Position numbers and translations under genes: made by a program. This document shows positions 28,154-39,659 of a DNA stretch of 64,000 bases, in pieces. Every line of letters starts with the position of its first letter. The first letter of the stretch is position 1. The stretch lies in the NCBI GenBank assembly GCA_003280995.1, contig QCDG01000003.1, positions 1 through 64,000 of the forward strand, given 5' to 3'. Below the pieces are notes generated by a model, which saw only the letters and a list, made by a program, of their open reading frames with translations, had not been told where the DNA came from and ran no database searches. The DNA is from Prochlorococcus sp. AG-355-A09 (GTDB taxonomy: Bacteria; Cyanobacteriota; Cyanobacteriia; PCC-6307; Cyanobiaceae).

Positions 28154-28186
28154 TTTGTAAAAGTACTACAAATTAAACTACAAATT
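28154..28186 (+). repeat. Dyad and tandem direct repeat upstream of petH
   Basis: TTTGTA (28154-28159) and TACAAA (28167-28172) form a perfect inverted repeat with a 7-base spacer. The 10-mer ACTACAAATT occurs at 28165-28174 and again at 28177-28186, a 12-base period. The cluster is 30 to 62 bases before the petH ATG. The dyad resembles an NtcA site (GTA-N8-TAC), but the spacing is one base short. Confidence 0.5.
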
Positions 28187-28191
28187 GATAA

Positions 28192-29328
<1,137 letters not shown>

Positions 29329-29438
29329 ATTTTTGATATTTAGATTTAAGTTTCACATACTAAATACTTTTTGGTTTAGACACAATATGTAGCTAATATT
29401 CGAAAAAAAGAGGATTTTAAATAAAGAATACTAAAAAT

Positions 29439-30962
29439 ATGCCTTCAACTTTAAGTAATCCTCTAAGATTAGGTTTACGGCAGGAAAGAGTCATATCTCC
29501 ACAATGTTTAGTAATTTTTGGCGCTAGTGGAGACCTTACTCATAGAAAATTAATACCAGCCTTATTTGAACTCTATTTGCAAAGAAGAATTCCTAGCGAA
29601 TTTGGAATAGTTGGTTGTGCTAGAAGACCTTGGACTGATAATGAGTTTAGAGAAAAGATGAAAGTAAAGTTATCAAACCAAATATCTGGAAAAGAAAGGG
29701 AGTGGGAACAATTTTCTAATTATCTTTTCTATGAACCAGTTGACCTACAACAAAGTGATCATGTCGTAAGGCTTTCTAGAAGATTAAATGAAATTGATAA
29801 AACACAAGCTACTCATGGGAATGTAACATTTTATTTATCAGTATCTCCGAATTTCTATGCAAGTGGATGTAAAGCTCTTAAAGCGGCTGGCCTTTTAGAT
29901 GACCCTAAGAAAAGTCGTTTAGTAATTGAAAAACCTTTTGGAAGAGATTATTCAAGTGCAAAAAAATTGAATAAGATCGTTCAAAGTTGCGCTGAAGAAA
30001 GTCAGATTTATAGGATTGATCATTATTTAGGTAAAGAGACAGTTCAGAATATTCTTGTTTTGAGGTTTGCTAACACTATTTTTGAACCAATCTGGAATAG
30101 GAATTATATATCAAGTGTTCAAATTACATCATCTGAAACAGTTGGTGTTGAAGATAGAGCAGGTTATTACGAAAGCTCTGGTGCTTTACGGGATATGCTT
30201 CAAAATCATATGACTCAAATGCTTGCTGTTACTGCAATGGAACCTCCTGGAAAATTTGAACCAGAAGCAATAAGAAATGAAAAAGCTAAGGTTCTTCAAG
30301 CTTCAAAACTTGCTGACGAAAATGAACCTTGGAATTGTTGCATAAGAGGTCAATATGGAGATGGAGGGAATATTTCAAATCGACTCAAAGGATATAGGCA
30401 GGAAGATGGTGTTAATAGTAACAGCACAACAGAAACTTATATTGCGACAAAAGTTTTCGTGGATAACTGGCGTTGGCAAGGGGTTCCTTTTTATTTGAGA
30501 ACAGGTAAAAGACTACCTAAAAGACTTGGAGAAATAGTCTTGACTTTTAAAGACGTTCCTGTTCATTTGTTTGAATCAACAATAATAAATCCCGCCCCAA
30601 ATCAACTTGTCCTTAGAATTCAGCCAAATGAAGGTGCTACTTTCAAATTTGAGGTAAAATCTCCTGGTTCTGGAATGAAATCAAGACCTGTTGAGATGGA
30701 ATTTTCTTACGATGAATCATTTGGAGAACCCTCAGATGAAGGCTATGTAAGATTATTAGCTGATGCAATGCTTTCTGACCCAACATTATTTACTCGAAGT
30801 GATGAGGTAGAGGCAGCCTGGAAACTTTATACGCCATTAATAGAATTGATGGATAACTCTCCTTGGAAGTTACCTATTTATAATTATGAATCTATGACAT
30901 GGGGACCTCCTGAATCAGATCAATTAATTTCAAAAGATAATATTTTCTGGCGTAGACCTTAA
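29439..30962 (+). CDS. zwf: Glucose-6-phosphate 1-dehydrogenase
   Basis: Entry enzyme of the oxidative pentose phosphate pathway, which supplies NADPH in the dark. The coenzyme loop is VIFGASGDLTHRKLIPAL, and the active-site signature is RIDHYLGKETVQNI (near residues 192-205). EKPFGRD and the FYLRTGKRLPKR segment are also present. Length 507 is normal. Start ATG at 29439. It is 2 bases ahead of opcA, the usual cyanobacterial pair, and 110 bases after petH. Confidence 0.97.
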   Translation: MPSTLSNPLRLGLRQERVISPQCLVIFGASGDLTHRKLIPALFELYLQRRIPSEFGIVGCARRPWTDNEFREKMKVKLSNQISGKEREWEQFSNYLFYEPVDLQQSDHVVRLSRRLNEIDKTQATHGNVTFYLSVSPNFYASGCKALKAAGLLDDPKKSRLVIEKPFGRDYSSAKKLNKIVQSCAEESQIYRIDHYLGKETVQNILVLRFANTIFEPIWNRNYISSVQITSSETVGVEDRAGYYESSGALRDMLQNHMTQMLAVTAMEPPGKFEPEAIRNEKAKVLQASKLADENEPWNCCIRGQYGDGGNISNRLKGYRQEDGVNSNSTTETYIATKVFVDNWRWQGVPFYLRTGKRLPKRLGEIVLTFKDVPVHLFESTIINPAPNQLVLRIQPNEGATFKFEVKSPGSGMKSRPVEMEFSYDESFGEPSDEGYVRLLADAMLSDPTLFTRSDEVEAAWKLYTPLIELMDNSPWKLPIYNYESMTWGPPESDQLISKDNIFWRRP

Positions 30963-30964
30963 AA

Positions 30965-32266
30965 ATGAAACCTCAACTTACACTACAAACCCCTTTAGAG
31001 CTGCCTTATCAGGAAATTTCTAATTACCTTAATAAATTATGGATTTCAGAAGATAAAGATAATAGTGGAGCTAATACTTTCACATTAATGGTCTGGCAGC
31101 CTGCTTGGCTAGAACAATGTTTGGTTCATAAAGGATTAGTAAATGGACCAATTACTGGAAATTTAAGTCCAGAGATAATTGAAGTTGCTAAAAAATTTAT
31201 TTTAGATCAAGGACTTCCTATCACTACTTCACTTAATAGTGAAGAATTATTGAATTTGCTGAAGGAAAATTTATCTAATAAAGACTTTGAAGATTTTAGA
31301 GGACAATTTTTTGAATCAACGATAAGTACATTGAATCCAAGAAGATTAATAACTTTAGCGCCAACATTAAATAAAAATTCAGATATTAAAACTTTTGTAT
31401 CCGCTTACTGTCCATTAAGTGATACCTCAGCTATGCGATCTATTTGTGGGGATTTAGTTGTTATTAGAGGGGGCTCTGCCTCAATATGCAATAAAGGATT
31501 AAAAATAATTGATGAATTATCTATTGATGAATTACCTTCATGGTTGTGGTGGAACGGAAGCTTGGACGAGTCGCCTGAAATCTTCGAATATTTCACTGAT
31601 TATGGTCTAAGGTTAATAATTGATACTGCTCTTGGATCGCCTCAAAGATGTTTAAAAGTTTTAGATCAATTAAATAATTCAAATAAAGCTATTAATGATT
31701 TAAATTGGGTTAGATTGAAAAATTGGAGGGAATCATTGGCAATGATTTTTGATCCGCCTTCGAGGAGACCAATTTTAGATCATATTACTGATATTGACAT
31801 TGATATCGCAGGAGATCATATGATTCAAGCGTTGTTTTTGATTTCATGGATTAGCGATAAACTAGGTTGGTCTTTTCTAAGAGTTGAAAGGGATACAGAA
31901 TCAACAAAAATAGAGTTTAAAAGAATTAATGGCGAAATAATTTCTACATCAATTAATCCCTTATCTTTGGGAAATCCTAGTATTCATTTAGGACAAGTTA
32001 TTGGATTGAGGCTGATTTCAAAAATTAGTGAGGTTCAAAAAAATAACACTTGTGTAATACTTGGCTGTGAATCAGTGGAATGTATGAGACTTGAAGCAGG
32101 GGGAATGGCTAATATGGAATTAATAGAACAAGTTGTTCCAAATTCTTTTTCTACATCAGAGTACGATGTTAGTAAATTATTGGGAAGTAGTAGAGGTAAT
32201 ACCAGTCCTCTTTTTGAAAATTCTATTAATATAGCTCTTCAAATATTTAATGGTTTGAATAACTAA
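30965..32266 (+). CDS. opcA: OpcA, glucose-6-phosphate dehydrogenase assembly/activator protein
   Basis: OpcA allosterically activates Zwf and mediates thioredoxin-dependent redox control in cyanobacteria. The 433-residue protein has no catalytic motif I recognise, but its position 2 bases after zwf, its length and segments such as CPLSDTSAMRSICGDLVVIRGG and DPPSRRPILDHI fit OpcA. The C-terminal part (VILGCESVECMRLEAGGMA) has two Cys that could be redox-active. CobB starts 3 bases later. Confidence 0.93.
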   Translation: MKPQLTLQTPLELPYQEISNYLNKLWISEDKDNSGANTFTLMVWQPAWLEQCLVHKGLVNGPITGNLSPEIIEVAKKFILDQGLPITTSLNSEELLNLLKENLSNKDFEDFRGQFFESTISTLNPRRLITLAPTLNKNSDIKTFVSAYCPLSDTSAMRSICGDLVVIRGGSASICNKGLKIIDELSIDELPSWLWWNGSLDESPEIFEYFTDYGLRLIIDTALGSPQRCLKVLDQLNNSNKAINDLNWVRLKNWRESLAMIFDPPSRRPILDHITDIDIDIAGDHMIQALFLISWISDKLGWSFLRVERDTESTKIEFKRINGEIISTSINPLSLGNPSIHLGQVIGLRLISKISEVQKNNTCVILGCESVECMRLEAGGMANMELIEQVVPNSFSTSEYDVSKLLGSSRGNTSPLFENSINIALQIFNGLNN

Positions 32267-32269
32267 TAG

Positions 32270-33661
32270 ATGCCTTGTGTAATATCTTCTCCTTCAACTG
32301 ATAGCGGGAAAACTACATTATCTCTTTTGCTATCTTGTTGGGCGTTCTCAAAAGGTATAAAAATACAAACTTTCAAGGTTGGCCCAGATTATCTTGATCA
32401 ACAACAACTCAGCTCAATTGGCCAACCTATTTGCAGGAATTTAGATATTTTTTTAAGTGGTGAGGAATGGGTTCAAGAAAGTTTTTTTAAACATTCTTTG
32501 AAATATGAATTCTCGTTAATTGAAGGAGCAATGGGTCTGTTTGATGGACTAGGGTCAACAACCTATTCCAGCACAGCAAATATCTCTAAACTTCTCAATG
32601 CTCCAATAATTTTTATTGTTAATGCTAGAGGTCAAGTAGCTTCTCTTTTGGCGACTATTCGAGGTTTTAGAGATTTCGATAGTAAGTTGTCAATAGCAGG
32701 AATTATATTTAACAACGTTAATTCAGATAGACATAAAAAATTAATCAAAGAAGTTTTCAAAAATGAAGATATCGAAATTCTTGGTTTTTTACCATCTGAT
32801 TCAAAAATAACTTTAAACAAAGCTAATTTAGGTTTGATATCTCCAATGGATAATGGAAAAGAAATTGATGTTGAATATTTTGCAAATTTCGCCGAAAGAA
32901 ATATTGATGTATTTTCTCTTATTAAATTTCTGAAATCTCCTCAAAAGAAAATATATAATTCTTTCAATTTTAAAGATTTTAAAATAGACAAAAGTAAACC
33001 TATCGCAATTGCGGAAGATAAAATCTTTCATTTTCAATACCCTGAAACTAAGGAGTTTTTGAGTGAAATAGGTATACCATTGATTTCATGGAGTATTTAT
33101 GATGATGAAGAAATACCAAATGAGGCTTCTTCTTTAATTATTCCGGGGGGGTTCCCTGAAAAATATGCTGATCATATAAGTAACTCTACAAAAAGCTTAA
33201 ATTCGTTAAGGAAATTCCGCAAAAATGGATTTATATATGCTGAGTGTGGAGGGATGATGATTTTAGGAGACTTCATAAAAGATGAAAATGGTAATAATCA
33301 TAAAATGAGTGGTATCCTGCCTTTTAGATCAAAAAAAAGTAAACTTTCAGTAGGTTATAGATACATTGAGGGTTTAAAAGATACTCCAATCATTAAACAA
33401 AATCAATTAATTAGAGGACATGAATTTCATTATTGGGAAATTGAAAATAATTTATCTGAACTTAATTCTGGTAAATCTGAGCATCAGATAAACCTTTCTT
33501 CCCCATGGAAAATTAAATCTTGGGAAACCGAATACAAAAATGAAGGCTTTTTTGATGAAAAATTACATGCAAGTTGGATTCACTTACATTTGCCAAGTTC
33601 TCCAGAAGTCGCAAAAAACTTTATAAAGGCCACCCAAATAACTTTTTCAAAGAATTCTTAA
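32270..33661 (+). CDS. cobB: Cobyrinate a,c-diamide synthase
   Basis: Amidates side chains a and c of cobyrinic acid in the B12-type corrinoid pathway using glutamine and ATP. The N-terminal half begins SSPSTDSGKTTLSLLLS (Walker A type, 7-23) and has EGAMGLFDGLG. The C-terminal class I glutaminase-like domain has the nucleophile Cys in AECGGMMILG (near 327) and PGGFPEKYA. Length 463 is normal. The PGGFPE codons create a run of seven G at 33145-33151, unusual in this AT-rich DNA. It overlaps the convergent PAP2-like gene by 4 bases. Confidence 0.95.
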   Translation: MPCVISSPSTDSGKTTLSLLLSCWAFSKGIKIQTFKVGPDYLDQQQLSSIGQPICRNLDIFLSGEEWVQESFFKHSLKYEFSLIEGAMGLFDGLGSTTYSSTANISKLLNAPIIFIVNARGQVASLLATIRGFRDFDSKLSIAGIIFNNVNSDRHKKLIKEVFKNEDIEILGFLPSDSKITLNKANLGLISPMDNGKEIDVEYFANFAERNIDVFSLIKFLKSPQKKIYNSFNFKDFKIDKSKPIAIAEDKIFHFQYPETKEFLSEIGIPLISWSIYDDEEIPNEASSLIIPGGFPEKYADHISNSTKSLNSLRKFRKNGFIYAECGGMMILGDFIKDENGNNHKMSGILPFRSKKSKLSVGYRYIEGLKDTPIIKQNQLIRGHEFHYWEIENNLSELNSGKSEHQINLSSPWKIKSWETEYKNEGFFDEKLHASWIHLHLPSSPEVAKNFIKATQITFSKNS

Positions 33662-34137
33662 TTTATTATCAAATTAAATATTTTGAAAGGAGAACCTAAA
33701 AAAAACATTCCAGACAAAGTGATTAATGGTCCTAAAAAACTCCCCACCATAACCTCAATTTTTGTATGACCCAGGGTTTCTTTTAAAAGTAATTCAGATT
33801 GAGGGTCTAGTTTTTTTGATAGTTTATTAATTTCTGCAGCTTGAATCCCAGCTGATTTTCGAACACCACTTGCGTCATACATAACTATTAGTGCTACAGC
33901 AACTGATAATGCGAATATTGAGCTATCAAATCCTAATTCATAACCTATACCAGATGCAGCGCCAGTTATTAAGGCGGAATGACTCGAGGGCATACCACCC
34001 GTCTCGAACATAATTCTAAATCTTATCTCTCCAGTTGAAAAGAAATTGAATACAATTTTAAAAAATTGAGCAAGCAAACAGGATAATAGGCTCCAGAAAA
34101 GAACTGAATTATTGAAAAAGGAAAAAAATTCATACAT
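33658..34137 (-). CDS. Divergent PAP2-family (DUF212) membrane protein
   Basis: A 159-residue membrane protein with about four helices. It carries GGMPSSHSALITGAASGIGY, the conserved phosphatase-like PSSHS motif of the DUF212 family, and VMYDASGVRKSAGIQA, where the conserved Arg and Gly lie. PAP2 enzymes remove phosphate from lipid substrates, but activity of this divergent branch is not established. It is 13 bases after crtE, so an isoprenoid-diphosphate or lipid-phosphate substrate is possible, as inference only. Confidence 0.88.
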   Translation of the reverse strand: MYEFFSFFNNSVLFWSLLSCLLAQFFKIVFNFFSTGEIRFRIMFETGGMPSSHSALITGAASGIGYELGFDSSIFALSVAVALIVMYDASGVRKSAGIQAAEINKLSKKLDPQSELLLKETLGHTKIEVMVGSFLGPLITLSGMFFLGSPFKIFNLIIN

Positions 34138-34150
34138 AAATTAAAAATAA

Positions 34151-35053
34151 TTATCTGTCTCTATTTGTAATAAAGTCGGCTAACGATATTAAATACTTTG
34201 CATCTGCGCCCCAAGGTTCAATTGCTTTTTTTGCTTTTTCAACTAAATCAAATGCTCTTTTCTTTGACTCTTCCATTCCTAGTAATTTAGGGTAAGTGGT
34301 TTTGTCAGCTAAAAGATCTTTGCCAGCTGTTTTACCAAGCTTTTCACTGCTGGAAGTTAAATCAAGAATATCGTCTATTATTTGGAAGGCTAAACCAATT
34401 CCCTCTGCATATGTTGTCAGAGCTTGTAATAGTTTTTCGTTAGCTCCCGCGATCATCGCACCTGTTCTAACGCAGGCCTTTAATAAAGCCCCAGTCTTGT
34501 GAAGATGAATATATTCGAGAGTTTCAAGGTCGACTTCTTTGCCTTCGCATTCCAAATCAACAACTTGCCCCCCGACTAGGCCTGGTGCACCAGCAACTAG
34601 GGATAATTCGCCGACTACATTTAATAATCTATTTGGATCGACTCCAGGGCTTCTTAAAGAGACCATCTCAAAGGCCCTTGTTAATAAAGCATCGCCTGCA
34701 AGAATAGCTATTGCATCTCCATATACTTTATGATTTGTTGGCCTACCTCTCCTCAAGTCATCATTATCCATGGCGGGTAGATCATCATGGATCAAGGACA
34801 TTGTATGGATCATTTCTATTGCTACCGCAGTAGGAACTGCAAGAGATGGTTCTCCGCCAGCCAGTGAGCAAGAAGCTAAACATAAAATTGGACGTATCCT
34901 TTTCCCTCCAGCTAAGAGGGAATATCTCATTGATTCTCTTAATATCTCTGGATTCTCAGGGCCCAAAGAAAAATCAAGTGCTTCTTCTACAACCTTTTTT
35001 GTATTTTTAAGATATTTTTCAAAATCATAAATACTATTTATAACTTCAGTCAT
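34151..35053 (-). CDS. crtE: Geranylgeranyl diphosphate synthase
   Basis: Trans-prenyltransferase supplying C20 units for carotenoids, the chlorophyll tail and quinones. Seen: [12 protein letters not shown], the first Asp-rich motif [10 protein letters not shown] (near 88-97), RRGRPTNH, and the second motif [11 protein letters not shown] with [19 protein letters not shown]. Length 300 is normal for cyanobacterial CrtE. It is in the minus run folD-crtE-DUF212 (36 bases after folD). Confidence 0.96.
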   Translation of the reverse strand: MTEVINSIYDFEKYLKNTKKVVEEALDFSLGPENPEILRESMRYSLLAGGKRIRPILCLASCSLAGGEPSLAVPTAVAIEMIHTMSLIHDDLPAMDNDDLRRGRPTNHKVYGDAIAILAGDALLTRAFEMVSLRSPGVDPNRLLNVVGELSLVAGAPGLVGGQVVDLECEGKEVDLETLEYIHLHKTGALLKACVRTGAMIAGANEKLLQALTTYAEGIGLAFQIIDDILDLTSSSEKLGKTAGKDLLADKTTYPKLLGMEESKKRAFDLVEKAKKAIEPWGADAKYLISLADFITNRDR

Positions 35054-35089
35054 TTTATACCTTCAGTAAAAAAAAATTCATCTTGGATT

Positions 35090-35986
35090 TTATGGCAAAA
35101 GGTCATTAAGAGTTGATGATAAACCAAATTGTTTTTGCCAGCTAAAAATAGTATTTACAAGTAACATTGTGACTGTCATTGGTCCAACACCTCCAGGTAC
35201 AGGAGTATAAGCAAATACTTTAGAAATGACATCTTCTAATAATACATCGCCACATAATCTGGTTTGATTTTTATCAGAACTTTTTAATCTATGTATTCCT
35301 ACATCAACAATTATTGCTCCTTCTTTCACAAAACTCGAATCTATAAGATTGGGTTTTCCCGCAGCCGCAATTAGAATGTCGGCTTCTCTACAAACTTTAT
35401 TCAAATTTAATGTTTTAGAGTGAGTAATTGTTACCGTGCCATTTAAATTTAACAACATAAGCGATAGGGGTTTACCAACAAGCAAACTTCTTCCTATGAC
35501 AACAATTTTCTTACCTTCAATTTTAATATTTTGGGATCTTAATAAATTAATAATTCCTGCTGGTGTGCATGATCTCATCGCAGGTTCATTTTTTACTAGT
35601 TTGCCGATATTTATCTCATTTAGTCCATCTACATCTTTGCTTGGATTGATATGGCTGATCAGTTTTTGCTCGTCAAACTTCTTTGGGATGGGAAGTTGAA
35701 GTAACATTCCATCAATATCCTTATCAGAATTAAGTTTTATTATTAATTGTTCAACGTCTTTTTGCTCTACACTATCTTCTAGATGAAAGATAAAGCTCTT
35801 TATTCCAATCCTTGAACATGCTTTTTCCTTGTTTTTAACGTAAACACCACTCGCGGGGTCTTCACCTATTCTTATTACAGCAAGACCAGGAACCCTTTTT
35901 GCGATTAATTTATTACTGGAGATATAATCAGTTAATCTTTCTTCAATTTCAAGAGATAATTTTTTACCGTCTAATTTTAATGACAT
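35090..35986 (-). CDS. folD: Bifunctional methylenetetrahydrofolate dehydrogenase/cyclohydrolase
   Basis: Interconverts 5,10-methylene- and 10-formyl-tetrahydrofolate with NADP. Signatures are [18 protein letters not shown] variant ([20 protein letters not shown], with the catalytic Lys), [15 protein letters not shown], the dinucleotide-binding [18 protein letters not shown] and the closing [16 protein letters not shown]. Length 298 is normal. First gene of the minus run leading to crtE; divergent from the PgpH-like gene. Confidence 0.97.
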   Translation of the reverse strand: MSLKLDGKKLSLEIEERLTDYISSNKLIAKRVPGLAVIRIGEDPASGVYVKNKEKACSRIGIKSFIFHLEDSVEQKDVEQLIIKLNSDKDIDGMLLQLPIPKKFDEQKLISHINPSKDVDGLNEINIGKLVKNEPAMRSCTPAGIINLLRSQNIKIEGKKIVVIGRSLLVGKPLSLMLLNLNGTVTITHSKTLNLNKVCREADILIAAAGKPNLIDSSFVKEGAIIVDVGIHRLKSSDKNQTRLCGDVLLEDVISKVFAYTPVPGGVGPMTVTMLLVNTIFSWQKQFGLSSTLNDLLP

Positions 35987-36060
35987 TTAGAAAAACATCT
36001 CCTTTTTACACCTAGCATGCCTATAATTCTAAATTATTCAAATAGATTTATCTATATTCT

Positions 36061-37533
36061 GTGCAAAACATCATAACTACCCTAAAAAAATGGTTTTATC
36101 TTTGGAGGCGAAGTCAAGTCCCAGTAAAACAACCAATTAAAATTTCAAGAATAGATAATCTCATAATTTTTTTAGTATGCATTTTAATATCATTAATTTC
36201 TTCTTATAAATTACTTCTTATCTCGCCTTTAAATATCGCAGATATTTTTTCATGGTTTTTGACCTTTACTGAAATACTTATTTTTTCCGGAGTTTTGATA
36301 TTAGTCTCAAAAAAAGAGAATCCTACAATTTCCTCAAGACAGATCTTTTTGATAATTACTCTTCTTTTAGCGTTACAAGTTACCAAATTAGTCTTGGCTT
36401 CAACCATAAGTCCATTATCTATGATAATCCCACCGGCATTAATAATATCTCAAGGAATGGGAAGCATAACAGCTTTAGCTTGGGTATCAATAGCAAGTCT
36501 TATTTGGCCTGACCCAGAAATTGTTATCAATAATAATTTATTATTTATTTTATTAGTTTGTGCTTCAATAGTATCTCTTCTTGGGGGAAGAATAAGAAGT
36601 AGAGCTCAGTTACTTCAACTATCAATTTTTGTCCCCATAGGATCGTTCTTGAGTCAATGGATATTGATAGGTAAAGATAGAATATCTCTTTTTAATCAGC
36701 AAGATTTTGTTTTAGCTAATGGGAATATATTTTCTGATTCTTTGGTATTGGCAATAGCTATGCTTTTTACAATTTTATTTATGCCTATTTTTGAATCAAT
36801 ATTCGGATTATTAACTAAAGCAAGATTGCTCGAATTGGCTGATAAGGAGAAACCTCTAATTAGAAGATTGTCAATAGAAGCTCCTGGGACTTTTGAACAT
36901 ACCTTACTTATATGTGGTTTAGCAGAGGAAGCAACAAGAATGATTGGTGGTGATATTGATCTTATTAAAACTGGAGCGTTATATCATGATGTTGGCAAAT
37001 TACATGCACCTAATTGGTTTATTGAAAATCAGGATGGTTCAAAAAATCCGCATGATGAATTAGATGATCCGATTAAAAGTGCAGAAGTATTACAGGCTCA
37101 CGTTGATGAAGGCTTGAATTTTGCAAGAAAAAATAGACTGCCTAAATTGATAGCTAATTTTATTCCTGAACATCAAGGTACTCTTAAGATGGGATATTTT
37201 TTTCAAAAAGCTAAAGAAAAAAATCTCGATGTTAATGAATATTATTTTAGATACAAAGGCCCTATTCCGCAGTCCAAAGAAACAGCTATTTTAATGCTTG
37301 CCGATGGATGTGAAGCAGCACTAAGAGCTATGAATATTAATGCATCTGATAAAGAAGCTTTGAAAACAATATCTAATATTATTGGTTCGCGTAAAAAAGA
37401 TGGGCAATTAGATGATAGTAATTTATCTAAAGGAGAAATTTTTCTAATAAAAAGGGCATTCTTGAATGTGTGGAAAAGAATTAGACACAGAAGAATTCAG
37501 TATCCAACTAGCAAGAATAATACCTTTTCTTAA
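36061..37533 (+). CDS. Membrane HD-domain phosphohydrolase, PgpH-like (7TM-HD)
   Basis: PgpH proteins degrade cyclic di-AMP to pApA. The 490-residue protein has about seven helices in residues 25-255, then an HD domain with APGTFEHTLLICGLAEEA, LYHDVGKLHAP (HD near 309), FIPEHQGTLKMGYFF and the family motif FRYKGPIPQSKETAILMLAD. PgpH of Firmicutes is about 700 residues and has a large extracytoplasmic HDED domain between the first helix and the others; that domain is missing here, as in other cyanobacteria. Start GTG at 36061. With CdaA in the same window this suggests a complete c-di-AMP turnover set. Confidence 0.85.
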   Translation: MQNIITTLKKWFYLWRRSQVPVKQPIKISRIDNLIIFLVCILISLISSYKLLLISPLNIADIFSWFLTFTEILIFSGVLILVSKKENPTISSRQIFLIITLLLALQVTKLVLASTISPLSMIIPPALIISQGMGSITALAWVSIASLIWPDPEIVINNNLLFILLVCASIVSLLGGRIRSRAQLLQLSIFVPIGSFLSQWILIGKDRISLFNQQDFVLANGNIFSDSLVLAIAMLFTILFMPIFESIFGLLTKARLLELADKEKPLIRRLSIEAPGTFEHTLLICGLAEEATRMIGGDIDLIKTGALYHDVGKLHAPNWFIENQDGSKNPHDELDDPIKSAEVLQAHVDEGLNFARKNRLPKLIANFIPEHQGTLKMGYFFQKAKEKNLDVNEYYFRYKGPIPQSKETAILMLADGCEAALRAMNINASDKEALKTISNIIGSRKKDGQLDDSNLSKGEIFLIKRAFLNVWKRIRHRRIQYPTSKNNTFS

Positions 37534-37542
37534 TTTTCAATT

Positions 37543-37935
37543 TTATAATCTAATACTTCTTCGATGTTTTGGATTACACCAATAAAGAAGAGCTAGCGTA
37601 CTTAATAATGTTGTTAAGAGAGTAAACCCACCCACTCCATAAATGTCTTGAAGAGTTATGAGCCTTACTACTGAATAAGGACCCATGCCAGAAATCACCA
37701 TTGATAAAGATACCAGAGTTAAAGTTACTCCCCATTTTCTCTCTGCTAAAAGAGCTGCTGAAGAAACTATTCCAACAATTGCTGCAGGCCATCCAAGACT
37801 TATGGCAAGAGTTATATTTGCAACTTTGAGTGGAGGCCCATAACTTATTATTAATGCGATTATTGGAAGTGCAATTATGTTGCCGATTAAGCCAACCCAC
37901 GAAAGTGCCCAATATCCAAGTACCCTTTCTCTCAT
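37543..37935 (-). CDS. Small membrane protein, unknown function
   Basis: A 130-residue protein with four predicted membrane helices (about 10-30, 40-62, 68-88, 100-118) and a short basic C-terminus. A Gly-Trp-Pro and a Gly-Pro-Tyr interrupt the helices. I recognise no family. It lies between the PgpH-like gene (convergent, 9 bases) and leuA (same strand, 83 bases). An overlapping antiparallel frame of 112 codons is a shadow of this gene. Confidence 0.65.
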   Translation of the reverse strand: MRERVLGYWALSWVGLIGNIIALPIIALIISYGPPLKVANITLAISLGWPAAIVGIVSSAALLAERKWGVTLTLVSLSMVISGMGPYSVVRLITLQDIYGVGGFTLLTTLLSTLALLYWCNPKHRRSIRL

Positions 37936-38018
37936 TATTTACTGCTTTAATTATTTGTTTAATCTACATTATTAAGATACTATTTTTTAATACTACTTAA
38001 TAATCCTAAGAAAATAAT

Positions 38019-39659
38019 TTAATTTGCAGGATTAGTAAGAAATTTATTATCAGAATTCTCTAAATTATCAAATTGTGGATGAATTGAATTTCTTTTCTCA
38101 GAAAATACAAGTCTATTTAAAGCATTAACGTAAGCATTCGCTGCAGCAACTACAACATCTGTATCAGCGGAATGACCAGAATATATTTTATTATCGCTTC
38201 TTATCCTTATTGTTACTTCGCCCAAAGCATCAATTCCTTCTGTTACCGACTTAACAGAAAATTCAATTAATTCATTAGGAACTTTAGCTAATTTATTTAA
38301 AGCCTCGCATACAGCATCAACGGGTCCAGTTCCTATTGATACAGCAGTATCCTCACTGTTATCTTCCGTGTTTAGAAGCGAAATGGTTGCAGTAGGTTTA
38401 GAGGCGTTACCACAACTTACTTGTACAAGACTTAATTGAAATTTAGCTTCTGGGAGTTGAACTTGTTCACTAACAATTGCTTCTAAGTCTCTATCAGTAA
38501 TTTCTCTTTTCCTGTCAGCTAAATCTTTAAAACGAGCAAAAGCATCATTTAAATCTTCTCGGCTCAAGTCATATCCCATCTCTTCTAATCTTGCTCTTAC
38601 CGCACTTCTTCCACTAAGTTTCCCTAAAGATATTTTGTTGTCACTCAAACCAACAGTTTTTGCATCGATAATTTCGTAAGTTAGTCTATTTTTTAAAACA
38701 CCATCCTGATGAATACCTGACTCATGTGCAAAAGCGTTAGCTCCCACAATTGCTTTATTAGGTTGTACAGTCATTCCAGTTAGGTTAGAAACAAGTCTAG
38801 AGGTTTTTGTTATTTCTTCTGTTCTTATAGCCGTAAGAGGAGTTGGGGAATCTGGATTTCTTTTAAAAAAACTATTAAAAAAACTTTTCCTAACATGAAG
38901 TGCCATTACTAATTCTTCTAGAGAGGCATTCCCGGCTCTTTCCCCAATTCCATTAATAGTACATTCTAGTTGTCTTGCTCCATTTTTTACTGCTTCTAGA
39001 AAATTGGCTACTGCTAACCCCAAATCATTATGACCATGAACCGATATTACTGCCTCATCAATATTTGGAACATTTTTATTTATTTCGGCAATTAGTTTGC
39101 CAAATTCACTAGGAGTTGTGAATCCAACGGTATCAGGGATATTTATTGTTGTCGCTCCAGCAGTAATTGCTAGTTTAATCACTTCGCATAAAAATTCAGG
39201 ATCACTCCTTGAGGCATCTTCACAAGAAAACTCAATATCATCTACTAGGGATTTCGCATAATTAACCATTTCTGGAACTATTTGAAGAACATCTTGTCTG
39301 GATTTTTTAAGTTTATGTTTAAGATGAATATCACTTGTCGCAATAAAAGTATGTATTCTTTTCTTGGGGGCTGGACTTACCGCTTCGTAACATGCTTTTA
39401 TATCTCCTTTAGACGCTCTAGCTAAACCACATATTATAGGGCCATTTTCTCTCCCTACGGCATTAGCAATTTTATTAACAGCTTTAAAATCTCCTGGACT
39501 TGCGAAAGGGAAACCAGCTTCAATTACATCTACCCCTAATCTTGCTAATTGATGGGCGATAGCAAGTTTTTCTTCAAGATTTAAACTGGCACCAGGAGAT
39601 TGCTCTCCATCTCGAAGAGTTGTATCAAATATCAAAATTCTTCCAGGATCTTTTGACAT
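38019..39659 (-). CDS. leuA: 2-isopropylmalate synthase
   Basis: First committed step of leucine synthesis, condensing acetyl-CoA with 2-oxoisovalerate. The TIM-barrel domain starts [17 protein letters not shown] with the metal-binding Asp, and has the [15 protein letters not shown] metal His pair and [13 protein letters not shown]. The C-terminal part (from about 395) holds the LeuA allosteric domain for leucine feedback. Length 546 is the long, regulated form. The upstream 225-base spacer to the GH57 gene has only AT-rich DNA and no leader peptide I can support. Confidence 0.97.
   Translation of the reverse strand: MSKDPGRILIFDTTLRDGEQSPGASLNLEEKLAIAHQLARLGVDVIEAGFPFASPGDFKAVNKIANAVGRENGPIICGLARASKGDIKACYEAVSPAPKKRIHTFIATSDIHLKHKLKKSRQDVLQIVPEMVNYAKSLVDDIEFSCEDASRSDPEFLCEVIKLAITAGATTINIPDTVGFTTPSEFGKLIAEINKNVPNIDEAVISVHGHNDLGLAVANFLEAVKNGARQLECTINGIGERAGNASLEELVMALHVRKSFFNSFFKRNPDSPTPLTAIRTEEITKTSRLVSNLTGMTVQPNKAIVGANAFAHESGIHQDGVLKNRLTYEIIDAKTVGLSDNKISLGKLSGRSAVRARLEEMGYDLSREDLNDAFARFKDLADRKREITDRDLEAIVSEQVQLPEAKFQLSLVQVSCGNASKPTATISLLNTEDNSEDTAVSIGTGPVDAVCEALNKLAKVPNELIEFSVKSVTEGIDALGEVTIRIRSDNKIYSGHSADTDVVVAAANAYVNALNRLVFSEKRNSIHPQFDNLENSDNKFLTNPAN

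Noticed and set aside
34296..35030. Plus-strand ORFs across crtE
   Set aside because: They are antisense shadows of crtE, whose motifs on the minus strand are complete.
37574..37912. 112-codon minus-strand ORF overlapping the small membrane gene
   Set aside because: It lies in another frame of the same DNA. Its Cys/Ser/Asn-rich translation has no helix pattern, whereas the 37543-37935 frame gives a coherent four-helix protein.
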